Source of the DNA: Polyangiaceae bacterium
Lineage (GTDB): Bacteria; Myxococcota_A; Polyangia; Polyangiales; Polyangiaceae
Direction: 5' to 3'
DNA length: 39,083 bases
Assembly: GCA_025937895.1 (NCBI GenBank)
Contig: JAICQL010000054.1
Coordinates: 1-39,083, forward strand
A model generated the notes under the pieces. The model was not told the DNA's origin, ran no database searches, and saw only the letters and a list, made by a program, of their open reading frames with translations. The translations under genes and the position numbers were made by a program. Shown here piece by piece: positions 1-8,407 of this stretch. How positions within the stretch are numbered: position 1 is the first letter of the stretch; each line of letters starts with the position of its first letter.

Positions 1-1
1 C

Positions 2-652
<651 letters not shown>

Positions 653-696
653 AGCTCGCTACCCCCGGGCAGAACAGAGCGACACGGTAGGACGCA

Positions 697-1203
697 ATGG
701 CGGAAGCGCAATTCAATCTGCAGATCGTCACGCCCGAGGGCGTGCAGCTCAACGAGACCATCGATGAGCTCACGGCGCCGAGCGTGGAGGGCCAGTTTGG
801 TGTCCTGCCCGGGCACCGCCCGATGCTGGCTGCGCTGGCCACCGGCATCATCAGCTACACCAAGGGCAACACCACCACGCAGGTGGCCGTGGGCTCTGGC
901 TACGTCGAGATCCACGAAGACAAGGCGGTGGTGCTGACCGACCGCTTCTCGACCAAGGCTGCGGTGGATCCGGTGCGCGTGCGGCTGGACCTCAAGCAGG
1001 CGGACGAGGCTCTGGATCACTTTGAGGGAGACCTGGGCGGCACGGAGCACGCCGAGCTGGTGAGCCGCGAGCTATGGGCGGCTGCGTTGCTGGAGCTCTA
1101 CGGCGATCCGCCGCCGCCCACCTTGCGTGGCTTCAGCGAGGTGGCCTCCAGCGAGAACTTCGTGCAGACGGCCGCCGCGAGCGACGAAGCGCCGCACGAG
1201 TGA
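697..1203 (+). CDS. atpC: ATP synthase F1 subunit epsilon
   Basis: Epsilon subunit of F1 ATP synthase, a central-stalk protein that couples rotation and can inhibit ATP hydrolysis. The N-terminal beta-sandwich is clear: FNLQIVTPEG near residues 6-15, then APSVEGQFGVLPGHRPML (about 27-45) and the GSGYVEI strand. The C-terminal helical part follows. At 168 residues it is about 30 longer than usual (roughly 135-140), the excess being an acidic, alanine-rich tail after about residue 140 that does not resemble the family. ATG 697 has only a weak upstream purine stretch (TAGGAC). It closes the atp operon and converges with rsmA, only 21 bp away, with no strong terminator hairpin visible between them. 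Confidence 0.96.
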   Translation: MAEAQFNLQIVTPEGVQLNETIDELTAPSVEGQFGVLPGHRPMLAALATGIISYTKGNTTTQVAVGSGYVEIHEDKAVVLTDRFSTKAAVDPVRVRLDLKQADEALDHFEGDLGGTEHAELVSRELWAAALLELYGDPPPPTLRGFSEVASSENFVQTAAASDEAPHE

Positions 1204-1224
1204 GCTGCCCTGAGCCAGCCGCCG

Positions 1225-2106
1225 TCATGGCTGCTGCAGGGCCACCGCCATTCGGGAGAAATCGTCCACGCTGAGCGTCTCGCCGCGGGCATCCAGGTCG
1301 ATGCCCGCGCGAGCTGCCAGCTCCTCCAGCCGCTCTGGCGAGAGCGTGAGGCCACTGCGCCAGGCGTTGCGCAGCGTCTTGCGACGCTTCTCGAACGCCG
1401 CCCGCACGAGCCGCGCAAACTCCGCGGACGGGGCCCGGACGCTGTCCGACAGCGGCTCCAGCAGCACGACCGCGGAATCGACATTGGGCTGCGGATAGAA
1501 CGCACCGCGCCGCACCACCAGCTCACGCTGCGGGCGATACACGGACTGTACGAACACGCTCAGCGCTCCGTATGCCTCGCTACCGGGCGCGGCACACATT
1601 CGATCCACGACCTCGAGCTGCAACAAGAACACCAGGCGCTCGCAGGCTCCCGCCAGATCGACAGCGCGTCGCAACAGCAACCCGGACAGCTGGTACGGAA
1701 GATTGCCGGCCAGGGTGCGTGGAGCGGAAATCGAGCTCAGACACTGGCCCAGGTCGATCTCCCGCGCGTCGGCCTCGAGCAGCCGCAGCTGCCCCGTGGC
1801 CAGCTCCGCCGCGAATTTCTGGCGGAGCACGGCGCTCAGCGAGCGATCCGTCTCGATCGCCAGCACGTCGCAGCCGCGAGCCAGCAGCGGCGCCGTGAGC
1901 GCGCCGAGGCCAGCGCCGATCTCGAGCACGCCCTGCCCTGCCGGTGCGACGAGCGCTGCCAGCTTCTCGCACATGCCGCGATCGGTGAGGAAATTCTGGC
2001 CCAGGCTGCGCTTGGCGCGCAGACCGTGACGTTGCAGCTCGGCCTTGGCGCTGGTGGGCTGGTTGGGCGCCGTGGACTCCGGCTCGGCGTCGCTCTCTGT
2101 CGTCAT
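1225..2106 (-). CDS. rsmA: 16S rRNA (adenine(1518)-N(6)/adenine(1519)-N(6))-dimethyltransferase
   Basis: RsmA/KsgA dimethylates two adjacent adenosines in the loop of helix 45 of 16S rRNA, using SAM, late in 30S assembly. From ATG 2106 the protein is 293 residues. Visible motifs are LGQNFL (35-40), the SAM-binding EIGAGLGALT (62-71), the acidic end of strand 2 in AIETD, and the catalytic NLPY (135-138). The C-terminal helical domain includes FYPQPNVDSAVV and KRRKTLRNA, both typical. The frame stays open upstream to 2313, but that part overlaps the DUF58 gene and is Pro/Arg-rich shadow sequence, so ATG 2106 is chosen. About 20 acidic or Ser/Pro residues precede the conserved core. DUF58 ends 31 bp upstream, so co-transcription is likely. 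Confidence 0.97.
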   Translation of the reverse strand: MTTESDAEPESTAPNQPTSAKAELQRHGLRAKRSLGQNFLTDRGMCEKLAALVAPAGQGVLEIGAGLGALTAPLLARGCDVLAIETDRSLSAVLRQKFAAELATGQLRLLEADAREIDLGQCLSSISAPRTLAGNLPYQLSGLLLRRAVDLAGACERLVFLLQLEVVDRMCAAPGSEAYGALSVFVQSVYRPQRELVVRRGAFYPQPNVDSAVVLLEPLSDSVRAPSAEFARLVRAAFEKRRKTLRNAWRSGLTLSPERLEELAARAGIDLDARGETLSVDDFSRMAVALQQP

Positions 2107-2137
2107 GCGGCGCTCTGGTAGCACGTCGTACGCCGCT

Positions 2138-3721
2138 TCAGGCGGCGCGATGACCCTTGGGCTCCAGCGGGGGCTCCGCCAGCCCCAGACTGCTGGGTGG
2201 TGTGCACACGGCCGCGGCGACGCCGAGCCGGCGCAGCGCAAGCTCGGACTGACGGCGCTCGTTGTCCGCCCGCAGCTGGGCGGCGGTACGCGCCATCTGG
2301 CCCGACACGTCACCGCTCAGCTCCAGCCCGCTCAGCTCCGAGGGGTGCAGCCAGCAGACGCGCGTGCGGCCGCGACGCCCCTTGCGCAGCACCGGAGCCA
2401 GGACTTCCAGGCGCCGCGCATCGGGGAATGGCGAGAGCACGTAGACCAGGCTGTGGACGCGCCCCGCATGGTGCGATGCGAGGGCGCTGGCGAGCACGGT
2501 GTCCGTGCGGGGGCGGTCGGGCTCCAGGCGCGGGGGCGCTGGAATGCCAAAGGCGGCCAGATAACTGCGCAGCAGGCTCTCGCGCGGGGTGGCGGCCGGG
2601 ATGGCAGCCTCCGGAAAGGGTGCCTGCTCCAGCGACTCCTGGGCGAGAGCCGCGATGGCGTCCAGATCCGCGGGGGGCACGCGCCCGGCCGCAGCTGGCG
2701 CGACCGTGGACAGGTGCTCGAGCACCTTCTGACCGATGCCCCGCTCATCCAGCCCGCTGCGCCCTGGCTCCAGCATGACCGGCACGTGCGCCAGCGCCTG
2801 CAGCAACCGGTGCTCCTGCCCCGTGCCACGCCCTGGGGTCACGGTGCTGCCGCCCTCCGGCGCCAGCAGCTCCAGACCCACTTCCTGACCGGCGCGAAGG
2901 TGCAGCCTCGCGAGCTCGGCAGCGCAGTCGATGGCCAGGTCCAGTGGCGCCGCGCCGATGCGCCCCGCCCAGAGCTCGATCGAGGTGTCGAGCAGCAGCC
3001 ACACAATCTCTCGCTCCTCGATCTCGTATTCGCGAACCATCAGCTTGCCGCGGCGCGCAGACGCCTTCCAGGCGACGCGCTTGAGCGGATCTCCGAGCTG
3101 GTGATCGCGCAGCTCGCTGAACTCACTCGCGTCGCCGCTGCGGCGCGAGGTGCGCGATCCGATGATCGCCCCGGCCCACACGACTGCACCGCGACGCGCG
3201 GGCAGCGCGCCCGGCAGCACCTCGATGCCGAAGGGGTTGGCGAACGTCAGCGGCACCTCAAACAACCCGGAGCCGCCCTGCATCTCCAGACCAAGACCGA
3301 ACAGGCCATGACGCCCGACGCGCAGTGCGCGAACCCGGACGGTGACCTCCAGCCGTCCGCCTGCAGGCACCTCCCCTGACGCGGGCAAGACCTCGATGCG
3401 CAGGCTGGGCGCTGCGAGCACCCGTAACGCCGCGAAGCGCACGGCCCGGGTGTCGCGATTGCGCACCTCTGCCAGCAGCTCCACGGTGTGGCCGCGCGTG
3501 ACCCGCAGGAAGCGCCCGCTGGTGCGCCAGATCATCTCGAAGCCCGCGGTGCGCACGCGCGCCACGCTCAGCAGGGTGATGGCGCGCGCCAGGCACAAGC
3601 CCACGATCAGCGCGCCGCCCCAGGCCACAATCGCTGGCTGAAACAGCAGGATCCCCACGACGACCACGGCGGCCGCGGCCACGGCGATGTCGAGCGCCGC
3701 ACGGGTGGGGAACAAGCGCAT
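2138..3721 (-). CDS. DUF58 domain membrane protein (MoxR-associated type)
   Basis: A 527-residue protein with two N-terminal hydrophobic segments (about 9-27 and 30-50), a beta-rich middle and the DUF58 signature GDPLKRVAWKASARRGKL at about 210-227, followed by VREYE and a von Willebrand A-like strand LLLDTS (242-247). DUF58 proteins are usually encoded beside a MoxR AAA+ ATPase and proposed to act with it as a chaperone/assembly system at the inner membrane; the exact role is unknown. The metal-site motif is only partly kept: DTSIE rather than DxSxS. In this window the MoxR and DUF4350 genes are about 7 kb away, with the nonulosonate genes between. A hairpin abuts the start codon (3723-3746). 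It probably shares a transcript with rsmA downstream. Confidence 0.88.
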   Translation of the reverse strand: MRLFPTRAALDIAVAAAAVVVVGILLFQPAIVAWGGALIVGLCLARAITLLSVARVRTAGFEMIWRTSGRFLRVTRGHTVELLAEVRNRDTRAVRFAALRVLAAPSLRIEVLPASGEVPAGGRLEVTVRVRALRVGRHGLFGLGLEMQGGSGLFEVPLTFANPFGIEVLPGALPARRGAVVWAGAIIGSRTSRRSGDASEFSELRDHQLGDPLKRVAWKASARRGKLMVREYEIEEREIVWLLLDTSIELWAGRIGAAPLDLAIDCAAELARLHLRAGQEVGLELLAPEGGSTVTPGRGTGQEHRLLQALAHVPVMLEPGRSGLDERGIGQKVLEHLSTVAPAAAGRVPPADLDAIAALAQESLEQAPFPEAAIPAATPRESLLRSYLAAFGIPAPPRLEPDRPRTDTVLASALASHHAGRVHSLVYVLSPFPDARRLEVLAPVLRKGRRGRTRVCWLHPSELSGLELSGDVSGQMARTAAQLRADNERRQSELALRRLGVAAAVCTPPSSLGLAEPPLEPKGHRAA

Positions 3722-3722
3722 G

Positions 3723-3746
3723 CCCCGCAGCCTATTGCTTGCGGGG
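3723..3746 (-). promoter_or_regulatory. Hairpin over the ribosome-binding region of the DUF58 gene
   Basis: CCCCGCA and TGCGGGG (7-bp perfect arms, 10-nt loop) lie directly upstream of the DUF58 start codon at 3721. On the minus strand the purine-rich GGGG that could serve as ribosome-binding site is inside the 3' arm, and the ATG comes one base after it. No T-run follows, so this is not a classical terminator. It could limit translation initiation; that is inference. Confidence 0.35.
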
Positions 3747-3825
3747 GTGGGAATCGAGCCCTAGTTGCGCTGGCGGGCGCCGGCTACACCACCGCCGGGT
3801 GGGCGTGCCGGCGCTCATGCCGCTC

Positions 3826-5169
3826 TCACGCACCCGAGGCAGCGCGCAGCGGTGCTGGCGCAGTGGCACGGGCCCAGCCGCTCGCCATCAAGCCGCTGAT
3901 GATCTGGCTGGTGCGCTCGGGGAAGATGGGGTGTGGCTGCTCCGCTAGCTCATCCGCCAGAGCATTGGCTGCTTCGGTGGAGGTGATGCCAGCGCGCTCG
4001 GCGCGCTCGAGCACGCTGCGGGTGATGCGATACACGGAGTTTTCCCAGCTGGGATCGAAGTGGCGAGTGATGGCGGGATCGTCCGGAATCGTACCGTATT
4101 GCTCGTTGGCGCAGTTGACGATGCCCATGCGATTGGCCACGAAGTCCGGCACGTAGGTGATGGAGCGCTGCTGGAGCAACAGCGCATCCCGTTGTTGATC
4201 CAGCAGCTGGTTATTGGCTGCGCCGCACACCAGCTTCGCGCGCAGGCGCGGGATGGTGTCCGGGTTGAGGATGCCGCCCAGAGCATTGGGCGCCAGCACG
4301 TCACACGGCTCGAACAAGATGCTCTGATCACCGGGTGCTACCAGGCTGACCTGCACGCGCTCGCCGGGGTGGCGCTCGCGGATGGCGCGCACCGCGTTCG
4401 GCGAGACGTCAGCGGCGATGATCTTGGCCACGCCACGCTCCAGGAGCTCCGCCAGCATGAAACCGCCGACGTTGCCGATACCCTGCATGGCCACGACCTT
4501 ACCCCGCAGCTCACCCACGCCGAGATGATCGAGCGCGCCTTCCATCGCGGATACCACGCCGCGCGCCGTGGCCGGCGACGGGTTGCCCGAGCCCCCCACG
4601 CTGCCAGGCACGCACACCACGTAGCGCGTCACGGCGTGGATTTCGGCCATGTCCGGCTCGGTCGTGCCCACGTCTTCGGCGGTGACGTAAGCGCCGCGCA
4701 GCGAGGTGATGAAGCGCCCATAGTCGCGGAATAGCTGGGCGCGGTATGCGGGATCTTCATGACGTTGCCCCGGCGGGCGGGCGATCACGCCCTTGCCCCC
4801 ACCCCACCACAAACCGGCGAGCGCGTTCTTGCGGCCCATGCCTTTGCTGAGTCGCAGCCCGTCGCTCAGAAAATCGCCGACCGAGGCATACGACCAGAGG
4901 CGTACGCCGCCGATGCCCTGCCCCCGCCGGGTGCGATGCAAGAACGCACCCAGCAGCACGTTGGTCTGCTCGCCGAGCTCCAGGAAGACGGCCTGATGGC
5001 GATCATAGTCACGAGTGTTGCCGATCAGGCTCTGGCCGAGGCCGGCGAGCTCCGGGTGCGAGCACGTCAGGCCCGTCGTGGGATCCTGCAGAAAAGCGGC
5101 CCGGCGCAGGCCCAGTGCCGCGAGGCGTTCGGCAAAAACGTGAGGCTCCAGCTTCGAGAGATCGACCAT
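3826..5169 (-). CDS. Glu/Leu/Phe/Val dehydrogenase family protein, leucine-dehydrogenase-like
   Basis: NAD-dependent oxidative deamination of an amino acid to its 2-oxo acid is the family reaction. The sequence is closest in pattern to leucine/branched-chain dehydrogenases: GRKNALAGL with Lys114, WWGGGKGVI with catalytic Lys126, TAEDVGTT with Asp166, the dinucleotide fold GIGNVG (230-235), CDVLAPNALGGILN, CGAANNQL and YVPDFVANRMG. At 447 residues it is about 80 longer than typical leucine dehydrogenases (around 365), with an extended N-terminus before the core and an Ala-rich C-terminal end. Substrate cannot be fixed from sequence; phenylalanine or valine are alternatives. It stands alone as a metabolic gene, 104 bp upstream of the DUF58 gene on the same strand. 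Confidence 0.9.
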   Translation of the reverse strand: MVDLSKLEPHVFAERLAALGLRRAAFLQDPTTGLTCSHPELAGLGQSLIGNTRDYDRHQAVFLELGEQTNVLLGAFLHRTRRGQGIGGVRLWSYASVGDFLSDGLRLSKGMGRKNALAGLWWGGGKGVIARPPGQRHEDPAYRAQLFRDYGRFITSLRGAYVTAEDVGTTEPDMAEIHAVTRYVVCVPGSVGGSGNPSPATARGVVSAMEGALDHLGVGELRGKVVAMQGIGNVGGFMLAELLERGVAKIIAADVSPNAVRAIRERHPGERVQVSLVAPGDQSILFEPCDVLAPNALGGILNPDTIPRLRAKLVCGAANNQLLDQQRDALLLQQRSITYVPDFVANRMGIVNCANEQYGTIPDDPAITRHFDPSWENSVYRITRSVLERAERAGITSTEAANALADELAEQPHPIFPERTSQIISGLMASGWARATAPAPLRAASGA

Positions 5170-5266
5170 ATGCAGTCACTCTAGCTCGCGGGCGCAGCCA
5201 CCGCGAACCCGGTCTGCCTGCTCCAGCACTGCCACTGGTGTCCGGGCCGATCGGCCGCAGCGATTT

Positions 5267-5292
5267 TTCAGGCCAGTGATTCAGGCCAGTGA
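5267..5292. repeat. 13-bp perfect tandem duplication
   Basis: TTCAGGCCAGTGA occurs twice back to back (5267-5279 and 5280-5292). The second copy contains the stop codon of the CbiX gene (minus strand). It looks like a small replication-slippage duplication; no function is suggested. Confidence 0.9.
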
Positions 5293-5646
5293 ACAGCGGC
5301 GCGCGAGCAACTCGACCAACAGTGGATCAGCGCCGATGACCTCGCCCAGCGTGAAGCTCACGTCGGGATGCTGCCGCCTGGCCGTGTCCAGCACCTCGGG
5401 GATGTCTCGCGCAGCATGCTTGCCCGGCGCCAAGAATAGCGGCTGCACCGTGACCTCGCGCGCACCCGCGCTCACACAGCGCTCGATCGCCTCCATCAGG
5501 CTCGGCTCCGCCGCTTCCAGGTGCGCAAACGACACTGCGGCCCGCTCGCCGGCACGCGCCTGAATCTCCGCTGCAATTTCAGCCACGACTGCATTGGCGG
5601 CCGCTTGCCGGCTGCCATGGTCCACGATCACGATGGCGCGTTTCAT
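5281..5646 (-). CDS. cbiX: Small CbiX/SirB-type sirohydrochlorin chelatase
   Basis: A 121-residue single-domain chelatase of the short CbiX (CbiXS)/SirB class, which inserts Co2+ or Fe2+ into sirohydrochlorin for cobalamin or siroheme synthesis. The two metal-handling histidines are visible: the DHGSR motif near the N-terminus (His10) and LAPGKHAARDIP (His77, with Asp81). The length fits one chelatase domain, as in short-type enzymes that act as homodimers. ATG 5646 is preferred over the adjoining GTG 5649 because GGGA lies 6 bases before it. No other tetrapyrrole gene is in the window, so cobalt versus iron cannot be decided. It diverges from the gene at 5747. Confidence 0.9.
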   Translation of the reverse strand: MKRAIVIVDHGSRQAAANAVVAEIAAEIQARAGERAAVSFAHLEAAEPSLMEAIERCVSAGAREVTVQPLFLAPGKHAARDIPEVLDTARRQHPDVSFTLGEVIGADPLLVELLARRCSLA

Positions 5647-5708
5647 CACGGTTCCCAGCCCCGAACTTTGCCGCCCAGGCCGCGCTCGGTCAATGCCGGG
5701 CGGCGCGT

Positions 5709-5736
5709 TTGCGGGTGGCCTTCAAACGGCTATAAT
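5709..5736 (+). promoter_or_regulatory. Sigma-70-like promoter with perfect -10 box
   Basis: TATAAT at 5731-5736 is a perfect -10 hexamer in a GC-rich background. TTGCGG at 5709-5714 is a weak -35 (first three bases match), spacing 16. Transcription would start near 5743, only about 4 bases before the GTG at 5747, so the downstream message may be leaderless, or may use the TTG at 5780. Confidence 0.45.
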
Positions 5737-5746
5737 TTACGGCAGC

Positions 5747-6415
5747 GTGCCAGCCCCATCCGCGACGTCACGAGGTCAGTTGCGCGAGGCCCAGTCGTCA
5801 CGAGCTGGGGGCGCCGCGCTGGCAGAGCGGGCCAGCGCGGAGCTGAGCCGGATCCAGCGGCGCATCGAGCAGATCTACCAGCTGGAGCCAGGGCCTTGCA
5901 TCCTGCCGTTCGTGTGCGTGGACTCCGATGAGGGGCGCGAGCAGGTGATCGTACGCCAGTCGCCCGAGGCGCTGGAGCTGATGGTGCTGCTGCCCGGGGC
6001 GTCGCTCGAGGCGCTGATCGAGGGCGACGCGAGCGGGGCGCTGGACGAGTATCTGGGCGCCGTGGAGGGCATCAGCCACTTCATCCACATCACCGAGCGC
6101 GCGCGCACGCGGCTGCCCACCACCTTGCTGGAGCTGGAGCTGCAGGCGGAGGTCGACAAATTCGCGATCCTGGCCGATGCCAGCCAGCACGCCGGCGAGC
6201 TAACGGATCTGCACCGGCGACTGTACGAGAACGTCCGCTATCTACACTCCGAGAGCAGCGAACAGGGCGAGCGGTATCGACTGGCCAACGATCTGGCCGC
6301 AAGGCTCTGGTCCAGCTTGATCGCCCAGGGCAGCAGCCCTCGCACCCAGCTCGTGCTGCGGCAGTTCTATCGAGCCAGCCAGGCGGAGAAGATCCGCATG
6401 GTCAACGCAGCGTAG
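5747..6415 (+). CDS. Uncharacterised, probably lineage-conserved helical protein
   Basis: I do not recognise a named domain. From GTG 5747 it has 222 residues, largely helical by eye, with no signal peptide or membrane segment. The core from ASAELSRIQRRIEQIYQLE to the C-terminus (FYRASQAEKIRMVNAA) has the even composition of a real soluble protein, including GISHFIHITERARTRLPTT and LELELQAEVDKFAILAD. The pattern resembles a family I recall only from myxobacterial genomes, a recollection not verified here. Start choice is open: GTG 5747 would be nearly leaderless after the TATAAT box. TTG 5780 has GAGGT 3-4 bases upstream and gives 211 residues. The frame extends back to 5594, but that part is antisense to cbiX. 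It converges with neuA, 21 bp away. Confidence 0.8.
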   Translation: MPAPSATSRGQLREAQSSRAGGAALAERASAELSRIQRRIEQIYQLEPGPCILPFVCVDSDEGREQVIVRQSPEALELMVLLPGASLEALIEGDASGALDEYLGAVEGISHFIHITERARTRLPTTLLELELQAEVDKFAILADASQHAGELTDLHRRLYENVRYLHSESSEQGERYRLANDLAARLWSSLIAQGSSPRTQLVLRQFYRASQAEKIRMVNAA

Positions 6416-6436
6416 TCGAGCATCGACCCGGCCGCC

Positions 6437-7189
6437 CTACTCTGGCGCATCACCGGCCAAGCGCTGTCCGAGCAGGAACTCTACCAGCCGGAAATCCAGC
6501 TCCGTGTCGATGTCCACGGCACGCTCGCGCGGAATCACGCACAAGGTCATCTGACACTGCGACCAGTGATCGTGCCGGAACAGCGCGCTGCGACGGATGG
6601 CAAAGATGGCGGGTGACAGGTTGTAGACCGCTGGCGCCTGCTGGCGGTTGGCGATCGGCACGGGCGGCGGCATACATACCCGGGCGATGCCGCGCTGATC
6701 GAGCTGCACCATGTTGTAGTAAGGATTGTGGTCGGCTTCGTACGCGGTGACACACACGTCCGCGCCCGTCTCGATCAGCTTGCTGACGCTGACGCGGATG
6801 TCCTCGACCGTGCGCAGGGCGGCGCCGGTATCCAGATCCGCCACGATGCCGATCGGGCCCGTGCCCCTCGCCTCCAGCTCCGTCACGAGGTGGCGGAAGA
6901 CGTGCCACTTGTTCGAGTCATCGCGAGCCAGGTGCTCGGGGCGCAGGAAGGGCACCTCGGCGCCGTGCCGGCGAGCCACCTCCGCCATCTGCGGGTCGTC
7001 GGTGGACGTGACCACGTGATCGAAGATCTGCGCCGCGTGCGCCTGCTCGAGCGCGCGCACGATCAGGGGCTTGCCGTGCAACGAGCGCAGATTCTTGCGG
7101 GGCACGCCCTTCGAGCCACCCCGCGCGCACACCGCCCCAATCGTCAGCTCGTTTTCGGAGATCCGAAAGGATGGCGAGTCTACCTTCAT
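6437..7189 (-). CDS. neuA: Acylneuraminate cytidylyltransferase family protein (CMP-nonulosonate synthetase)
   Basis: This family activates sialic, legionaminic or related nonulosonic acids with CTP to CMP-sugars in the cytoplasm. The nucleotide-binding CARGGSKGVPRKNL is at about 21-34, followed by STDDPQMAEVARRHGAEVPFLRP and the metal-binding DIDTELDF (Asp226, Asp228). One departure: where most relatives have LQPTSPLR, this protein has ADLDTGAALR (about 117-126), so the usual Gln is lost, although the R-T-x-E-D-I helix start is kept. ATG 7189 gives 250 residues; a GTG at 7210 would add 7. Neither has a good ribosome-binding site. It diverges from neuB-neuC, which make its expected substrate. 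NeuA, LegF and PseF types cannot be separated with confidence. Confidence 0.85.
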   Translation of the reverse strand: MKVDSPSFRISENELTIGAVCARGGSKGVPRKNLRSLHGKPLIVRALEQAHAAQIFDHVVTSTDDPQMAEVARRHGAEVPFLRPEHLARDDSNKWHVFRHLVTELEARGTGPIGIVADLDTGAALRTVEDIRVSVSKLIETGADVCVTAYEADHNPYYNMVQLDQRGIARVCMPPPVPIANRQQAPAVYNLSPAIFAIRRSALFRHDHWSQCQMTLCVIPRERAVDIDTELDFRLVEFLLGQRLAGDAPE

Positions 7190-7366
7190 GCCAGAATAGA
7201 CGGCGCGCACTGACAGGGCCTACAGAGGGCCGACATCGGCCCCAGCGCGGCCCGGTACCGCCAATCGCCCGGCACCAGCCGCTTGACGCTGCCCCGACCC
7301 GGCACGGGCGCACGCCTCCGCGGCGCCGCAGGCAGGCCTCTCCGGCTGGCCCAAAGCTTGCTGGCG
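7190..7366. promoter_or_regulatory. Divergent intergenic region between neuA and neuB
   Basis: About 177 bp separate the two start codons, so promoters for both directions should lie here. I see no good -10/-35 pair and no convincing ribosome-binding site for either gene. A GC-rich partial inverted repeat (GGGCC / GGCCC) occurs around 7217-7256. Assignment as a control region rests only on the divergent layout. Confidence 0.3.
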
Positions 7367-8407
7367 ATGTGGGGCATGCAGATCGGCAGCCGAACCCTGG
7401 GCGCGGACCAACCTCCCTTCGTCATCGCCGAGATCGGCATCAATCACGAGGGGGATCCGGCCAAGGCCCGCAGGATGATCGACGACGCCGCCGCGGCCGG
7501 CTGCGAGTGCGTCAAATTTCAGTGTCACGTGATCGAGGACGAATACGTGCCGGCTGCCGGCAAGGTGATCCCCGGCAACGCCAGGGAGTCAATCCTCGAG
7601 ATCATGAAACGCTGCGCGTTCGACGAGCAGACGGATCGCGAGCTGCAGGCGTACAGCGAGAGCCGCGGGCTGATCTATCTGAGCACGCCGTTCTCGCGCG
7701 CTGCCGCCAACCGCCTGGAGCGCATGGGCGTACTGGCTTACAAGATCGGCTCGGGCGAGTGCAACAACACGCCGCTCGTCGAGCATATCGCCTCTTTCGG
7801 CAAGCCCGTGCTGGTCAGCACGGGCATGAACGATCTGAGCAGCGTGGCGCGCACGGTGGAGATCCTCGAGCGGCGCCAGGTGCCCTACGGGCTCTTTCAC
7901 TGCACGTCGATGTACCCAACCCCCTACGCGAAGGTGCGGCTCGGAGCGCTGGCGCAGCTAGCGGCCCGCTTTCCACGGGCCGTCCTGGGTCTCAGCGATC
8001 ACTCGCTGGGCATCTACACGTGCCTAGCGGCGGTGCCGCTGGGGGCGCGCCTGCTGGAGAAGCACTTCACCTCTGACCGGTCCTGGCCCGGCCCGGACGT
8101 GCCCATCTCGATCACACCTGCCGAGCTGAAGGAGCTGATCGTGGGCTCGCGGGCGATCTTCGAGGCGCTGGGCGGCTCGAAGGACGTGCTCCCCGAAGAG
8201 CAGCCGACCATCGACTTTGCCTATGCGTCGGTCGTCACCACCTCGGACGTGCGCGCCGGGGAGAAGTTCACGCGCGACAACCTGTGGGTGAAGCGGCCCG
8301 GCACGGGGGAGATCCATGCCACCCGCTACGAGGAGGTGCTCGGTCGCGTGGCACGGCGAGACGTGGCGAGAGACGCGCTGCTCTCCTGGAGCGATGTCAG
8401 TGCCTAG
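7367..8407 (+). CDS. neuB: N-acetylneuraminate synthase family protein (nonulosonic acid synthase)
   Basis: NeuB-type enzymes condense phosphoenolpyruvate with an N-acetylated hexose (ManNAc for sialic acid, a 6-deoxy diacetyl sugar for legionaminic acid). From ATG 7367 the protein has 346 residues: a TIM barrel with FVIAEIGINHEG (Glu22), FQCHVIEDEY, YKIGSGECNN, CTSMYPTP, SDHSLG (His212) and EKHFT (231-235), then a C-terminal SAF (antifreeze-like) domain (about 285-345) with the substrate-contacting RPGTGEI. ATG 7376, giving MQIGSRTLG, fits the family start equally well; neither has a strong ribosome-binding site. The last 14 bases overlap neuC, indicating translational coupling. Without further pathway genes the exact nonulosonate is undecided; sialic acid is simplest. 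Confidence 0.93.
   Translation: MWGMQIGSRTLGADQPPFVIAEIGINHEGDPAKARRMIDDAAAAGCECVKFQCHVIEDEYVPAAGKVIPGNARESILEIMKRCAFDEQTDRELQAYSESRGLIYLSTPFSRAAANRLERMGVLAYKIGSGECNNTPLVEHIASFGKPVLVSTGMNDLSSVARTVEILERRQVPYGLFHCTSMYPTPYAKVRLGALAQLAARFPRAVLGLSDHSLGIYTCLAAVPLGARLLEKHFTSDRSWPGPDVPISITPAELKELIVGSRAIFEALGGSKDVLPEEQPTIDFAYASVVTTSDVRAGEKFTRDNLWVKRPGTGEIHATRYEEVLGRVARRDVARDALLSWSDVSA

Noticed and set aside
2107..2313. N-terminal extension of the rsmA frame up to 2313.
   Set aside because: It overlaps the DUF58 gene, is Pro/Arg/Ser-rich without family similarity, and ATG 2106 fits RsmA length.
2045..3379. 444-codon plus-strand frame opposite the DUF58 gene.
   Set aside because: Same effect of third-position GC bias; the minus-strand frame carries the DUF58 motif.
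3738..3770. On the minus strand, GGGCTCGATTCCCACCCCCG followed by CAAGCA looks like a tRNA T-arm, acceptor end and near-CCA (initiator-tRNA-like), suggesting a tRNA or an integration scar.
   Set aside because: The T-stem pairs only at three positions, and no anticodon or D arm could be found upstream at the right distance. The CCA is imperfect. Probably chance or a very old fragment.
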